Of a DNA stretch of 64,000 bases, positions 9,541 to 19,699 are shown in pieces. The DNA comes from Orientallactaga sibirica. Taxonomy: Eukaryota; Chordata; Mammalia; Rodentia; Dipodidae. A program made the position numbers and the translations under genes. Under the pieces are notes generated by a model. That model searched no databases and was not told where the DNA came from. It saw only the letters and a list, made by a program, of their open reading frames with translations. The stretch spans positions 5,659,501-5,723,500 of the forward strand of contig JAEOAD010000035.1 of the NCBI GenBank assembly GCA_036365145.1. The letters are read 5' to 3'. Positions within the stretch are counted from its first letter, which is position 1, and each line of letters opens with the position of its first letter.

Positions 9541-10320
9541 CATCAAAGCCCATCTCCTGGTATCACTGCGTGGATCCGTTCTCCACGATAGCATCTTCCT
9601 CCTTCACATGGATCAGATGTCAGCAGCCAAGGACACTTGCCTTGGTGGGTTCTCTGACCCCAGCTGTTGGGATCACATTCCTGGGCCAGTTCTCTCAGCC
9701 CTGTTGGGTTAGTGGATCTTTACAGATTCCACTTTCCTAAGAAAAGCTTCCCACACAATGGCATGTCTCATATAGACTGTGGCCAAGAACCATCTCGAAT
9801 TAAGGATACACGTTGGGAAGTGCAGAATATAATTTATTCCATTACTCATAAAATCAAATCTCCCATGCAAATTAAAGCAGAGACTAGTATAGAAGAAATC
9901 TTTAGCGTATATTCTCACTGTCCAGTTTACTACCTCAGGTATTATCCCATAGTGGCTGCAGACCATAAATTAATCCTGATGGTCACTAACTTTGCTCTTA
10001 GGGGGCCACCTTGTTCTGTCCCAGAAACTAATTTTTCCTTCAAGACCATCAAAGAGCATCATACTTCTCTTAGGATACATTTCCTACCAAAAAATTCACT
10101 CAATTCTGAATAGAATTTTGTTTGTACCACTTTGCTTTGACTTATCCAGCTGGCCAGCCTGAGGATAGCCCTGAAGAAGACGGATAAAGTAAATGTTCCA
10201 CAGAGACAAAATTCGCTCACTTCCACTTGAGTCATGTGTTGGGAACACTTCATCTTCTTTTTCCCAGCAAAAATGCTGCCCACCCAGATTAAATTAAGTT
10301 TGACAGGACATTCCACTCCA
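9541..10320. repeat. unassigned dispersed repeat, copy 1
   Basis: The right half (about 9995-10,310) aligns by eye with 12,385-12,950: shared gaaactaatttttc, ttcactcaattctga, agaattttg/aaaattttg, cagcctgagg, ccctgaagaag/ccttgaagaag and gcccaccca. An open frame of 148 codons covers 9667-10,113, but it crosses the shared region, where copy 2 does not keep the frame. An ERV internal segment or an old LTR is possible; I cannot name it. Confidence 0.55.
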
Positions 10321-10349
10321 TTGGAATAGAGCTTTGAATAGTGTGTTCA

Positions 10350-10500
10350 CACACAGGATCTCAATTAACACTCGCCCTACTCTGGGAGGCCTGTAATTAT
10401 TATTATCCCCTTTCAGGACAGGCCCTGCTTGTCTTGTGTATGGCCACCCAGCTAAGAAAATGGAATTAAAATCTAGGTTTCCTGGCGCTTGGGCACTCAC
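10350..10500 (-). mobile_element. MIR-like ancient SINE fragment
   Basis: In the given direction it reads as reversed MIR: ggatctcaattaacactcg, gtaattattattatcccc, then a degraded acccagctaagaaaatgga block. Confidence 0.55.
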
Positions 10501-10929
10501 CATGTGTTTCCTTTACACTGCAAGACAGGCTGCCTTCCCACATTCCAGGCATTCACTCTCAGGCTCTGGTGGGGACTGTGGGGCCTGTCTTTTATCCACT
10601 CATTGTCCCTGAGCCAGCTGGATGGGAAATTGAAAATTCTCAGTTGGGCAGTTCCACCTGATTGCAGTTGATCTGTGAGCAGAGGGAACACAGACCCAGG
10701 CATTTCTTTGTAAATATTAGCATCTTGGACGTCATTAGGTGAGCCGTAGGGAGCCAAGATAAAAAGTCCTGCGTAACAGTGGAAGAGTGGAGGTTTTTTT
10801 AATCTGGGTAGTATGAAACAACATGATGCAGAGAAGAGAGCTGTCCTGTTGCATCATGGGAATATTGACTAATTGGCCTGTGTAGTAGCTTACTAAATAT
10901 GGTAGTAGGAACGTCTAAATGCATGTGAA
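10501..10929. other. no recognised feature
   Basis: Unassigned 430-bp stretch with only short overlapping frames on both strands. Confidence 0.4.
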
Positions 10930-11280
10930 TACTGACTGCATCTGTCAGAGTTCTCCCAAGAAACAGGACTCAAAGAGATTTATTTGGAGGGTTTGGCTCA
11001 CATACTGTAGAAGCTACTGGGTCTGAAACCCAGAGAGCAGACCGGCAGGTTGGAAACTTAGGCAGGTTTCATGCTGTAGTCATTATGCAAACACTTCCTC
11101 TCTAGGAAACTTTAGCTTTGTTCTTTGCAAGCCTCCAACTGACTGGAGGAGGCCCACTCACATCATTGAACAGAATTACCTTTACTTACAGTCCACTGGC
11201 TGGCTGTTCACCTTATCCACAAAACCTTCCACAGCAACACCTAGAGCAGTATTTCATGAAATCACTGGGTCCTGGAGCTT
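10930..11280 (-). mobile_element. ancient LTR-like interspersed repeat, reverse
   Basis: The order tcagagttctcccaagaaac, gagatttatttgga, ttggctcacatac, cagcaacacctagagca matches a common old mammalian repeat seen reversed. The same family appears reversed at 18,361. Family name not assigned. Confidence 0.45.
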
Positions 11281-11289
11281 TGTCAGGAT

Positions 11290-11392
11290 GACACATGGTG
11301 TCCCACACCTTGAGAGGCAGAGGCAGGAGGCTCTTGAGTCCAAGGTCAGTCCAGGCTACTTAGCAAGATCCTGTCTCAAAAAGTTTGAAAAA
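11290..11392 (+). mobile_element. B1-related fragment
   Basis: Reads gaggcagaggcaggaggctc, gtccaaggtcagtccaggct, gatcctgtctcaaaaag. This is an old B1-type copy lacking a normal 5' end. Confidence 0.65.
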
Positions 11393-11395
11393 GCA

Positions 11396-11620
11396 GGCCT
11401 GGAAAGATGGCTTAGTGGTTAAGGTACTTGCCTGCAAAGCCAAAGGATCCATGCTCAACTCTCCAGGTCCCATGTAAGCCAGACGCACAAGGTGCCTCAA
11501 ACGTGCAAGGTTGCACATGTGCACAAGATGTTGCATGTGTCTAGAGTTTGAGTCAGTGGCTGGAGGCCCTGGAGCACCAATTCTCTCTCTCTGACAAAAA
11601 AAAAAAATTAATAAAATGAT
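11396..11620 (+). mobile_element. tRNA-derived SINE, long subfamily
   Basis: Head CCTGGAAAGATGGCTTAGTG, with the doubled GCACAAGGT motif region (11,485-11,535) of the long form. The CT run is very short and leads into an A13 tail. Confidence 0.88.
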
Positions 11621-11644
11621 TTTTTTTAAAAAAAGGAAAAATCA

Positions 11645-11840
11645 GAGCTGGAGAGATGGCTTAATGGTTAAGGTGGCTTGCCTGCAAAGCCAAAGGACCC
11701 AGGTTTGATTCTCTAGGACCCACATAAGCCAGAGGCACAGGTGGCACATCTTCTGGAGTTGGTTTGCAGTGGCGGGAGGCCCTGGCATGCCCATTCTCTC
11801 TCTCTACCTCTCTCTCTCAAATAAATTAATTAGTTAAAAA
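11645..11840 (+). mobile_element. tRNA-derived SINE
   Basis: Short-form copy with head GAGCTGGAGAGATGGCTTAA and tail AAATAAATTAATTAG, placed just behind the previous SINE. Confidence 0.92.
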
Positions 11841-11861
11841 AGGAAGAAAGAAAAAGCAAAA

Positions 11862-12062
11862 GTCAGGTGTGGTGGCTCATGCCTATAATCCCAGCATTCA
11901 GGAAGCTGAAGTAGGAGAACCACCATAAGTTCAAGGCCAGCCTACATAGTGACTACATTGTGAGTTCCAGGTCAGTCTGGCCTCAAATAAGATAAGATAA
12001 GATAAGATAAAATAAAATAAAATAAAATAAATAAAATAAAATAAAAATATAATATAAATAAA
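11862..12062 (+). mobile_element. B1-like SINE with (TAAAA)n tail
   Basis: GTCAGGTGTGGTGGCTCATG head. The tail has expanded into GATAA then AAAATA pentamers (about 11,990-12,065), a microsatellite grown from the oligo-A end. Confidence 0.9.
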
Positions 12063-12115
12063 ATAAATAGAAGGAAACAAACATCTCATCAGCCAATGAG
12101 GAAAAGTAGATATTT

Positions 12116-12293
12116 TGTTTTTTTTTGTTGTTGTTGTTTTTTGTTTTTTTGGCTTTTCGAGGTAGGGTCTTGATCTCACCCAGGCTGACCTGGAATTCAC
12201 TATGTAGTCTCAGGGTGGCCTCGAACTCATGGCAATCCTCCTACCTCTGCCTCCCAAGGCTGGGATTAAAGGCGTGCGCCACCTCGCCCGGCT
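12116..12293 (-). mobile_element. B1-like SINE with perfect 15-bp duplication
   Basis: The flanks gaaaagtagatattt at 12,101-12,115 and 12,294-12,308 are identical. The T-rich tail carries TTG repeats. It lies at the left border of the second copy of the unassigned repeat. Confidence 0.95.
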
Positions 12294-12308
12294 GAAAAGT
12301 AGATATTT

Positions 12309-12990
12309 CAATCAGCTGCCCCAAATCAAATTAGCATTAATAGCTTCACATATAGTTTCAAAACCTGCTTGTCTTACAACTTGTAGAAGTAGGGAACCAT
12401 CTTGCCCTGACATTGAAACTAATTTTTGTCCTGTTATAATCAAAAGACACCATGAAATACCTTAACATTAGGACATATTTTCTACCGAAATTCACTCAAT
12501 TCTGAGTAAAATTTTGTCTCTATTATTTTGCCTTATTTTTACAGGCATTCAGCCTGAGGGCGGCCTTGAAGAAGTCAGAGAACTGTTCCAGGAGAATAAT
12601 ATCCACATTGAGGAGATGGCTCAGAGGTTAAAAGCACTTGCTTACAAAGCCTGAGGGCCTGGACTTAATTAAACACACACACTCAATCTCTTTCTTCATA
12701 TTTTTATATATTTTTATTTATTTAAATGAGAGAGAGAGAGAGAGGAAGAGGCAGAGAGAGAGAGAGAGAGAGAATGGGCGCCTCCAGCCACCGCAAAGGA
12801 ACTCCAGTCACATGCATCCCTTAGATCCTGGGGAATTGAGCTGGGGTCCTTGGGCTTTGTAGACAAATGCCTTAACCACTAAGCCATTTCCCCAGCCCTC
12901 TCTTCATATTTTTTTCCCAATAAAATTACCGCCCACCCAATTTAAGATAGCAAACCATGGTAGTCCCCTTTCGTTCCCAACTTAAGCAAG
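12309..12990. repeat. unassigned dispersed repeat, copy 2, with SINE insertion
   Basis: Shares ordered blocks with 9995-10,310, as listed there. The copy is broken by SINE material at 12,612-12,898 and resumes with ttcccaataaaattaccgcc. Confidence 0.5.
12612..12898 (-). mobile_element. tRNA-derived SINE pair, head-on
   Basis: A plus-strand head fragment (ggagatggctcagaggttaa, 12,614-12,690, no body) meets a full minus-strand copy (about 12,700-12,898) ending CATTTCCCCAGCCCTC. The minus-strand copy has a large internal loss between the CT run and B box. Confidence 0.8.
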
Positions 12991-13497
12991 GGAGATTTCC
13001 CCTGGAGAGCGCCACCCCTCTCCCCTCTCCCCTCTGCGTTCTGAAAAGCTGACTACCCTGTTTGCTAGCTCTTGGCAGAGTAAGGCACCTGGGGATAAAA
13101 ATGGCTGAAGGTGTGTTTGGCTTCATTTTGCTGTTGGTATAAAAGATAATTATATCTTGCAGTTGGAGGTAGTATAATTTGGCAGGGGATGGCAACTTTT
13201 ATGGGGATAATTGAAAGGCAACATCATCAACCAGCTTGCAAAGATGAAAAGGCCTCACCTCTCCCTGGCAGGACTGCTCACCCAGGGAAGGCACTTGGGG
13301 GATTTATGTCGGAGATAAAGGCACCTGTGTGCCTTTGCCAAAGACTTTCTCTGATCACCTCAGACTTCCTGAACATCAACTCTGCAAGTTAAGGTTTGGG
13401 TGTCTCAATTATTACTAAATTAACTTTCATTTATCTTCATTATACAATAAAGTATGGTGCTAGTAAGTAATCTAAAATACTAAGAACCAGAAAATCA
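12991..13497. other. no recognised feature
   Basis: Includes a short CCCTCTCC direct repeat near 13,015-13,035. It may be a continuation of the unassigned repeat, but I cannot show that. Confidence 0.35.
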
Positions 13498-13645
13498 GGG
13501 TTGGAGAGATAGCTTAGCCGTCAAGGTGCTTGCCTGCGAACCCCGAGGACCCAGGTTCGATTCCCCAGGACCAATGTAGGCCAGACGCACAAGATGGTGC
13601 ATGCGTCTGGAATTCATTCGCAGTGGCTACAGGGCCTGACATTTC
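13498..13645 (+). mobile_element. tRNA-derived SINE, 3'-truncated
   Basis: Good head and a near-perfect B box (GGTTCGATTCCCCAGGACCA). It ends in the body at ggctacagggcctga, with no CT run or tail. Confidence 0.85.
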
Positions 13646-13834
13646 TCTAGTCAGTCCAGTTCCCCCTTTGCTAATATGCCATTGAATCTTGGAAGCTGCC
13701 AGGTAGAAGTAGGCAATACTTCTCCACATTTGTTTAACATCTATAGATTTACGAGGGGGCAGAAATGTCTGTTGAAAGGGAAAACAAAGACTAGGAGCAT
13801 GACTTTTTGTTCAGGGTTCAAAGATAGAAATGCG

Positions 13835-14155
13835 TGGCTCTGAGGGGATGGCTCAGTGCACACAGCGCTTGCTGAGCAAGCGTGAGGACCTGAGTTCACA
13901 TTCTGCAGCCCACCCAGTGCAGTGGTGTGTGCCTATAATCCTGGCACTGCAGAGTCACACACAGGGAATGCTTAGGGCTCAGTGGTGAGCTAGACTAGAT
14001 GAATCTGTGAGCAGTAAGTTTAGTGAAGACTGTTTCAGAGAAAGACCTTGACATCAACATGTGGCCTGCACATGCACCCTTCCTCCTCCCACATGCCCAC
14101 ACACATACATACATATATACCACACATATATACATGCAGAAAAAAACAAGAAGAT
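13835..14155 (+). mobile_element. B4-type SINE
   Basis: Head gaggggatggctcagtgc, then cgtgaggacctgagttcac, a B1-like middle (gcctataatcctggcact) and the AC-rich 3' end with cacacacatacatacata. Confidence 0.75.
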
Positions 14156-14286
14156 TGACCCTAACCAAGGTGAGGTGTCATGAAAGGAAAGGAACCTTAG
14201 ACCCCAAAAATAACCAACTATAAAAGAGGAGGCCTGGATCAGTGATAAATATGCCAGTGTCTTGTTTGCTGGTAAGAAGAATTGGG

Positions 14287-14484
14287 AAGCTGGGCGTGGT
14301 GGTGCACACCTTTAATCCCAGCACTCAGGAGGCAGAGGTAGGAGGATTGCCATGAGTTCGAGGCCAGCCTGAGACTACATAGTGAATTCCAGGTCAGCCT
14401 GGACCAGAGTGAGACCCTACCTCAAAACAAACAAACAAACAAACAAACAAACAAACAAACAAAAACAAAAAAAAAAAGAAGAAG
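14287..14484 (+). mobile_element. B1-like SINE with (AAAC)n tail
   Basis: The flanks aagaagaattggg at 14,274-14,286 and 14,485-14,497 are identical. The tail contains about ten AAAC units (14,424-14,466). Confidence 0.94.
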
Positions 14485-14614
14485 AAGAAGAATTGGGTTT
14501 AGTGATAGAATATGACTGAGCCCCTTCCTCCTGTGCCAATGTGAAAGTATGATCAAACTTTGTGGAAATGGTTATTTACAGATGTAAAAGTTATGTCATT
14601 ATCCACTTGCACTT

Positions 14615-14816
14615 TTAAAAACTTTATTTATTTACAAGCACAGGGGGTAGGGGGGCGGTCGAGAATGGGTGTGCCAGGGCCTCTAGTGACTGCAAACGAA
14701 CTGCAGATGTATGTCCTATTTTGTACATCTGGTTTTGTGTGGGCACTGGGGAATTGAACCTAGGTCGTTAAGCTTTACAGGCAAGCACTTTAAGTGCTGA
14801 GTCAGCTCTCCCGCCC
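14615..14816 (-). mobile_element. tRNA-derived SINE (in duplication copy 1)
   Basis: Minus-strand copy with a G-rich replacement for the GA run (cagggggtaggggggcgg) and head end GAGTCAGCTCTCCCGCCCA. The same element recurs in copy 2. Confidence 0.9.
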
Positions 14817-15131
14817 ACTGTTGCACTTTCTGGAGGCATAGACTTTTTCCTTTGAGATGCTTGTGACTAGTACTATTGAGAACTGTTTTCCTGGTACAAG
14901 AAGGGTAGCTTTGGGCAGGGTAGCAGGTGACAAATGAAACAGGAGGTGAAATTCGCAGGAGATGGCTAAGCTTCTCCACTGGACGGTAAGGTAGGAGGCT
15001 TATCTGATAGGGCTCGGTGAGTTCAGTCTAGCCTTGAGGGGGTAGGGCAGGATATCTGTCTTCCAGGAGCTTTGTGAATTTTGGATGAGTTTAAGTATCC
15101 TTCCAGGGCCTTAATATTTAGGGGGAAAAAA

Positions 15132-15432
15132 AAACTATATTGGTTACCCACTGCTTTATAAACAAATTACTCCCAAACTTAGCAGTTTAAAACATCCATT
15201 TATAACTTTACATAATCTGAGCCAGGAATCCAGGAATGGCTTTGCTGGGTCAGGGGCGGTGTTCCCGAACTCAGGGGCTCTCATGAGGCTGTGGGCAAGC
15301 TGCTGGCTGGATCTGCGGGCTGGAGGAGGGCTGTCTTCTAACACACCCATGCGGTTGACAGCAGCCTCGGTTCCACCAGCCGCTAGCTGCAGATGGTAGT
15401 TTCTTACCGTGTGCGTCTCTCCGTGATCTCGC
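15132..15432 (-). mobile_element. ancient interspersed repeat, 5' half (also at 16,047-16,347)
   Basis: ggttacccactgctttataa, cttagcagtttaaaacatcc and the following block match the start of an old mammalian repeat. Its other half appears at about 17,080-17,265 (cacttctgtcatatttta, ttggccacatagacc), beyond the MLT1 insertion. The strand is uncertain. Confidence 0.45.
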
Positions 15433-15475
15433 TCATTTCAGGCTGCTTTACCAGAATGTTATAGACTGGGTGGTT

Positions 15476-16396
15476 TGTGGAAATGGTTATTTACAGATGT
15501 AAAAGTTATGTCATTATCCACTTGCACTTTTAAAAACTTTATTTATTTACAAGCACAGGGGTAGGGGGGGCGGTCGAGAATGGGTGTGCCAGGGCCTCTA
15601 GTGACTGCAAACGAACTGCAGATGTATGTCCTATTTTGTACATCTGGTTTTGTGTGGGCACTGGGGAATTGAACCTAGGTCGTTAAGCTTTACAGGCAAG
15701 CACTTTAAGTGCTGAGTCAGCTCTCCCGCCCACCGTTGCACTTTCTGGAGGCATAGACTTTTTCCTTTGAGATGCTTGTGACTAGTACTATTGAGAACTG
15801 TTTTCCTGGTACAAGAAGGGTAGCTTTGGGCAGGGTAGCAGGTGACAAATGAAACAGGAGGTGAAATTCGCAGGAGATGGCTAAGCTTCTCCACTGGACG
15901 GTAAAATAGGAGGCTTATCTGATAGGGCTCGGTGAGTTCAGTCTAGCCTTGAGGGGGTAGGGCAGGATATCTGTCTTCCAGGAGCTTTGTGAATTTTGGA
16001 TGAGTTTAAGTATCCTTCCAGGGCCTTAATATTTAGGGGGAAAAAAAAAACTATATTGGTTACCCACTGCTTTATAAACAAATTACTCCCAAACTTAGCA
16101 GTTTAAAACAACCATTTATAACTTTACATAATCTGAGCCAGGAATCCAGGAATGGCTTTGCTGGGTGCGGGGGGCGGTGTTCCCGAACTCAGGGGCTCTC
16201 ATGAGGCTGTGGGCAAGCTGCTGGCTGGATCTGCGGGCTGGAGGAGGGCTGTCTTCTAACACACCCATGCGGTTGACAGCAGCCTCGGTTCCACCAGCCG
16301 CTAGCTGCAGATGGTAGTTTCTTACCGTGTGCGTCTCTCTGTGATCTCGCTCATTTCAGGCTGCTTTACCAGAATGCTATAGACTGGGTGGTTTGT
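15476..16396 (+). repeat. 915-bp tandem duplication, copy 2
   Basis: Offset of 915 bases from copy 1 at the left end, with a few 1-2 bp length differences in G and A runs. It ends at 'ggtttgt' (16,390-16,396), after which sequence unique to the right side of the locus (caacaacggcagctg) continues an MLT1 LTR. Confidence 0.96.
15530..15732 (-). mobile_element. tRNA-derived SINE (in duplication copy 2)
   Basis: Duplicate of the SINE at 14,615-14,816, differing by one G-run length change and one base near its head end. Confidence 0.9.
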
Positions 16397-16582
16397 CAAC
16401 AACGGCAGCTGACTTTCCCATAGTTCGAGAAGCTGTAGGTCTCAGGTCAAGGTGTCAGCATGGTCAGACTGTGGCAAGGCGCACTATTCTGGGTTACAGA
16501 TCCTGTCCTCTCACATGGTGGAAAGAGAGCTAGTGACCTCTGACCTCTTCTTACAGGACATGTCTCATTTAAGAAGGAGCTA

Positions 16583-16738
16583 GCCGGGTGTGGTGGCACA
16601 CACCTTTAATCCCAGCACTAGGGAGGCAGAGGTAGGAGGATCACCATGAGTTCGAGGCCACCCTGAGACTACATAGTGAATTCCAGGTCAGCCTGGGCTA
16701 AAGTGAGATCCTACCTTGAAAAACAAAAAAAACAAAAA
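16583..16738 (+). mobile_element. B1-like SINE inside MLT1
   Basis: CCGGGTGTGGTGGCACACAC to CCTACCTTGAAAAAC. The host word agaaggag occurs before it, between it and the next SINE, and after that SINE. Confidence 0.93.
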
Positions 16739-16748
16739 ATTAGAAGGA

Positions 16749-16955
16749 GGGGCTGAAGAGATGGCTTAGTGGTTAAAGCATTTGCCTGCAAAGCCAAAAG
16801 ACCTTGGTTTGATTCCCCAGGACCCACATAAGCCAGATGCACAAGGTGGCACATGTATCTGGAGTTCGTTTGCAGTGGCTGGAGGTCCTGGAGCACCCAT
16901 TCTCTCTCTCACTCTGTCAAATAAATAAATACAAAAATTTTTAAAAACCTTAAAA
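16749..16955 (+). mobile_element. tRNA-derived SINE inside MLT1
   Basis: Short-form copy with head GGGCTGAAGAGATGGCTTAG and tail AAATAAATAAATAC, next to the B1. Confidence 0.92.
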
Positions 16956-17265
16956 AAAATAGAAGGAGCTGATCTCATGATCTCCAAAGGGCTCCACCTC
17001 TTAACAATCACACTAAGATCAGGGTACATTCAGTCCACTGCAATGCCCAAGGGTCCTCACAACCTGGGGGCTGGCTTTACCCTGAGTAAAGGGTCCAAGA
17101 AACAAATGGCAATGGGAAGCTCTACCAGTCTCAGAGCTGATACACACCACTTCTGTCATATTTTATTGGCCACATAGACCATCAGTGTGGGAAGGGACTG
17201 TAGAGGGTATGAACAGCAGCAGGTGGAGCTCACTGGGGACCATCAGAGAGGCTAGTTACATGTAA

Positions 17266-17915
17266 CTGGATATCCTAGTAATGCAGCTCTTGGGAACTCA
17301 AGTGTGTTTGGTTGATGGCACCTAAAATAGGAACTGTCATGTAGCAGATGTCTAATAATATCAAATAACTTAATTGATTTGAATAGTGACGGAACATGAC
17401 CTTATCTTGAAGCCACAAGATGGTAAGATTTGGGTATCCTTATTATATTTTGCTCAAGATTCAATTGATTGCATACAATCACTGACCGCAGGAAAAACAA
17501 TCACCATTCTTTTAGTGTAAAAGAAGATGGGTATAATATTTGATAGGTAAAATTTATTCCTCCAAACATCATATGTTGTTTTGTCTAGTTCTCCAGAATC
17601 AACAAGTATATTTTAGTAAGTAGATAATTTTTTAGAAAAAAAAAAAAAAATCCCAATGGCTTATTCTGAAAGAAAACAGTAGGTGAATTAAATAAATAAA
17701 TCAAGTCAAATAAAAATCAAAATAAATCAAATAAAAATAGCTTTTTGCTATGAGCTGACATCTGAGATTCATACAGCCAATGCTTAACTGTGAGATATAT
17801 CCTGAAACCTTTGGATTCACCTTGAATCCGTCCTAACAGAGTGTGTCAAATGAAGAGCTAGAACTGCTTGGTGAGGACAAGCCATTCAGACTCTGCAAAA
17901 CCAGGATGCTTGTTC
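17266..17915. other. no recognised feature
   Basis: AT-rich unassigned sequence with a 14-bp A run (about 17,637-17,650) and an AAATAAATCAA-rich patch near 17,690-17,740. No coding signal. Confidence 0.4.
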
Positions 17916-17932
17916 AAGATTATATTAATCAG

Positions 17933-18343
17933 AGGGCTGGAGAGATGGCTCAGTGGTTAAAGGTGCTTGCTTGCAAAACCTGATGGCCCTAGTTCAATTC
18001 CCCAGTACCTGTGTGGAGCCAGATGTACAAAGTGACACATGCAGCCGGCCATGGTGGCACACGTCTTTAATACCAGCATTCAGAGGCAGAAGTAGGAGGA
18101 TGGCCGTGGGTTCAAGGCCACCCTGGCACTACATAGTTAATTCCAGGTCAGCCTGGGCCAGATTGAGACCCTACCTCAACCCCCAAAACAAAAACAAAAA
18201 CAAAAATAAAAACAAAGTGACACATGCATTTGGAATTCCATTTGTGGTGGCAAGAGGCCCTGGCGCTACCAGTCTCTCCTCTCTTCTCTCTCTTCCTCTC
18301 TCTCTTTCTGTTTGAAAATAACTAATAAATTTAAAAATATAAA
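17933..18343 (+). mobile_element. tRNA-derived SINE containing a nested B1
   Basis: The 17-bp flanks aagattatattaatcag at 17,916-17,932 and 18,344-18,360 are identical. The body is split by a B1 at 18,044-18,213 and resumes with the repeated aaagtgacacatgca. Both duplications are intact, so the insertion order is certain. Confidence 0.96.
18044..18213 (+). mobile_element. B1-like SINE nested in a tRNA SINE
   Basis: Target-site duplication aaagtgacacatgca at 18,029-18,043 and 18,214-18,228, both lying in the host SINE body. The tail is (CAAAAA)n. Confidence 0.96.
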
Positions 18344-18360
18344 AAGATTATATTAATCAG

Positions 18361-19165
18361 GTTCCCCGGTGAAATGAAACCAGTAGGTGGAATGGGTGGG
18401 ATGTATGGACGGTTAGATAGATTGATATATAAATAGGTGAACGGAGAGATAGATGGTGATACGTGTATGCATACATATACATAGATGGAATGAGATTGAT
18501 CATGAGCACTTGGCTCACATGGTGATTTAGGATGCTAAGAAGTCCCACAATCTGCCATATGTAGGCTGGAGACCCAGAAAAGTTGGTGGTTCAAATCAAT
18601 CTGAGTCCAAAGTTCTGAGAAGCAGGAGAGTGAGTCTGTGATGCAAATCACAGCCCAACATCACAAGAAGATGAAAGAAGACATCCAAGCTCAAGTAGTA
18701 AGGCAGAGAAAAAAAAAATTTCCTCCTTCTTTTGCCTTTTTATTTTTAAAAAAAGTTTAAAAAATATTTTATTTTTATTTATTCATTTATTTATTTGCAA
18801 GCAGAGAGAAACAGAGAGAAAAGAGATAGGGGGAATAAGTATGCCAGGTTCACTAGCCATTGCAAACAAACCCCAGACGCATGCACCACTTTGTGCATCT
18901 GGCTTTACGTGTGTACTGGGGACTCAAACTCTGGTCATTAGGCTTTGAAGGCAAGTGCATTAACCACTAAGCCATCTCTCTAGTGCTGCCTTTTATTTTT
19001 CTGTCCAGGGTTTTGATGCCTACACACATTGGGGAGGGCAATGTATTTTACTGAGTGCTAGCCAGAAACACCCTAGGAGACATGCAGGAAGCAATGTTTA
19101 ACCTGGGCGCACGAAGGACCAGTCAAGTGGACAATACAAATGTTGAAAATTATAACTGACACAAT
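18361..19165 (-). mobile_element. ancient LTR-like interspersed repeat, reverse
   Basis: The order aggttccccggtgaaatgaa, ctggagacccagaaaagtt, gaagacatccaagctcaag, cacattggggagggcaatg, attataactgacac fits the same old family as 10,930. A tRNA SINE interrupts it at about 18,750-18,985. Confidence 0.5.
18750..18985 (-). mobile_element. tRNA-derived SINE
   Basis: Minus-strand copy with tail TTTATTTATTCATTTATTTA. The near-identical flanks tgcctttttattttt and tgccttttattttt mark its duplication. Confidence 0.9.
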
Positions 19166-19285
19166 GACTTAATATCTAATAATAGCCAAGTGATTTTCCT
19201 CAAATTTTCACATAGAATAATCATAGAATATATTCCAAGATCACGTTCCCTTTTTCTGAGAATCTTCATTCAAATAAAGGTCTTG

Positions 19286-19430
19286 GGGACTGGAGAAATG
19301 GCTCAGCAATTAAAAGCACTTGATTGCAAAGCCTGCTAGCCGGGGTTGGCCCAGTTTCAATGCTGGATGCATATGGAGTTTGTTTACAGCTGCAAGAGGC
19401 CAGAAAAGCTTCTATGACCATGTTACTACT
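19286..19430 (+). mobile_element. tRNA-derived SINE feeding a pyrimidine tract
   Basis: Degraded head GGGGACTGGAGAAATGGCTC and body (ggatgcatatggagtttgtt). The CT run has been replaced or expanded into the CCTT repeat that follows. Confidence 0.8.
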
Positions 19431-19694
19431 GTTTCTTCTTTCCTTCCCTCCCTCCCTTTTCTCCTTCCTCCCTCCTCCTTTCCTCCCTCCCTCCTCCCTC
19501 CCCCTCCTTTTTTTTCTTTCCTCCTTTTCCTTCCTCCCTCCTCCCTCCCTCCTCCCCTCCCTTCTTTCCTTCCTCCCTTCCCTCCCTCCCTTCCTTCCTC
19601 CCTCCCCTCCTTCCTTCCTTCCTTCCTTCCTTCCTTCCTTCCTTCCTTCCTTCCTTCCTTCCTTCCTTCCTTCCTTCCTTCCTTCCTTCCTTCC
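19431..19694. repeat. (CCTT)n pyrimidine tract
   Basis: About 264 bp of pure pyrimidine on the + strand: an irregular CCCT/TTCC part, then a regular run of CCTT units from about 19,610 to the end. Frames on both strands are artefacts. Confidence 0.97.
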
Positions 19695-19699
19695 ACTTG

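Larger units (their letters stand above)
14559..15475 (+). repeat. 915-bp tandem duplication, copy 1
   Basis: Starts in 'ctttgtggaaatggtt' (14,558) and ends at 'gggtggtttgt' (15,478). The same sequence restarts immediately. By eye only about ten differences separate the copies over the whole length, for example ccactg/ccaccg, ggtaaggta/ggtaaaata and atgttat/atgctat. It carries a minus-strand tRNA SINE and half of an old repeat. Confidence 0.96.
16348..17046 (-). mobile_element. MLT1-type LTR, interrupted by two SINEs
   Basis: Reversed MLT1 features in order: ggctgctttaccagaatgct, tatagactgggtggtttgt, ggtctcaggtcaaggtgtca, cctctcacatggtgga, ctcttcttacaggacatg; then, after the SINEs, gatctcatgatctcc and cattcagtccactgcaatg. 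It lies inside the older repeat whose halves flank it. Confidence 0.65.

Noticed and set aside
9667..10113. 148-codon plus-strand open frame
   Set aside because: Its right half lies in the dispersed repeat shared with 12.4 kb, where the frame is not kept. No recognisable motif or signal.
14716..15894. Two nearly identical 87-codon minus-strand frames (14,716-14,979 and 15,631-15,894) as a duplicated gene
   Set aside because: They are the same SINE-derived frame copied by the 915-bp tandem duplication.
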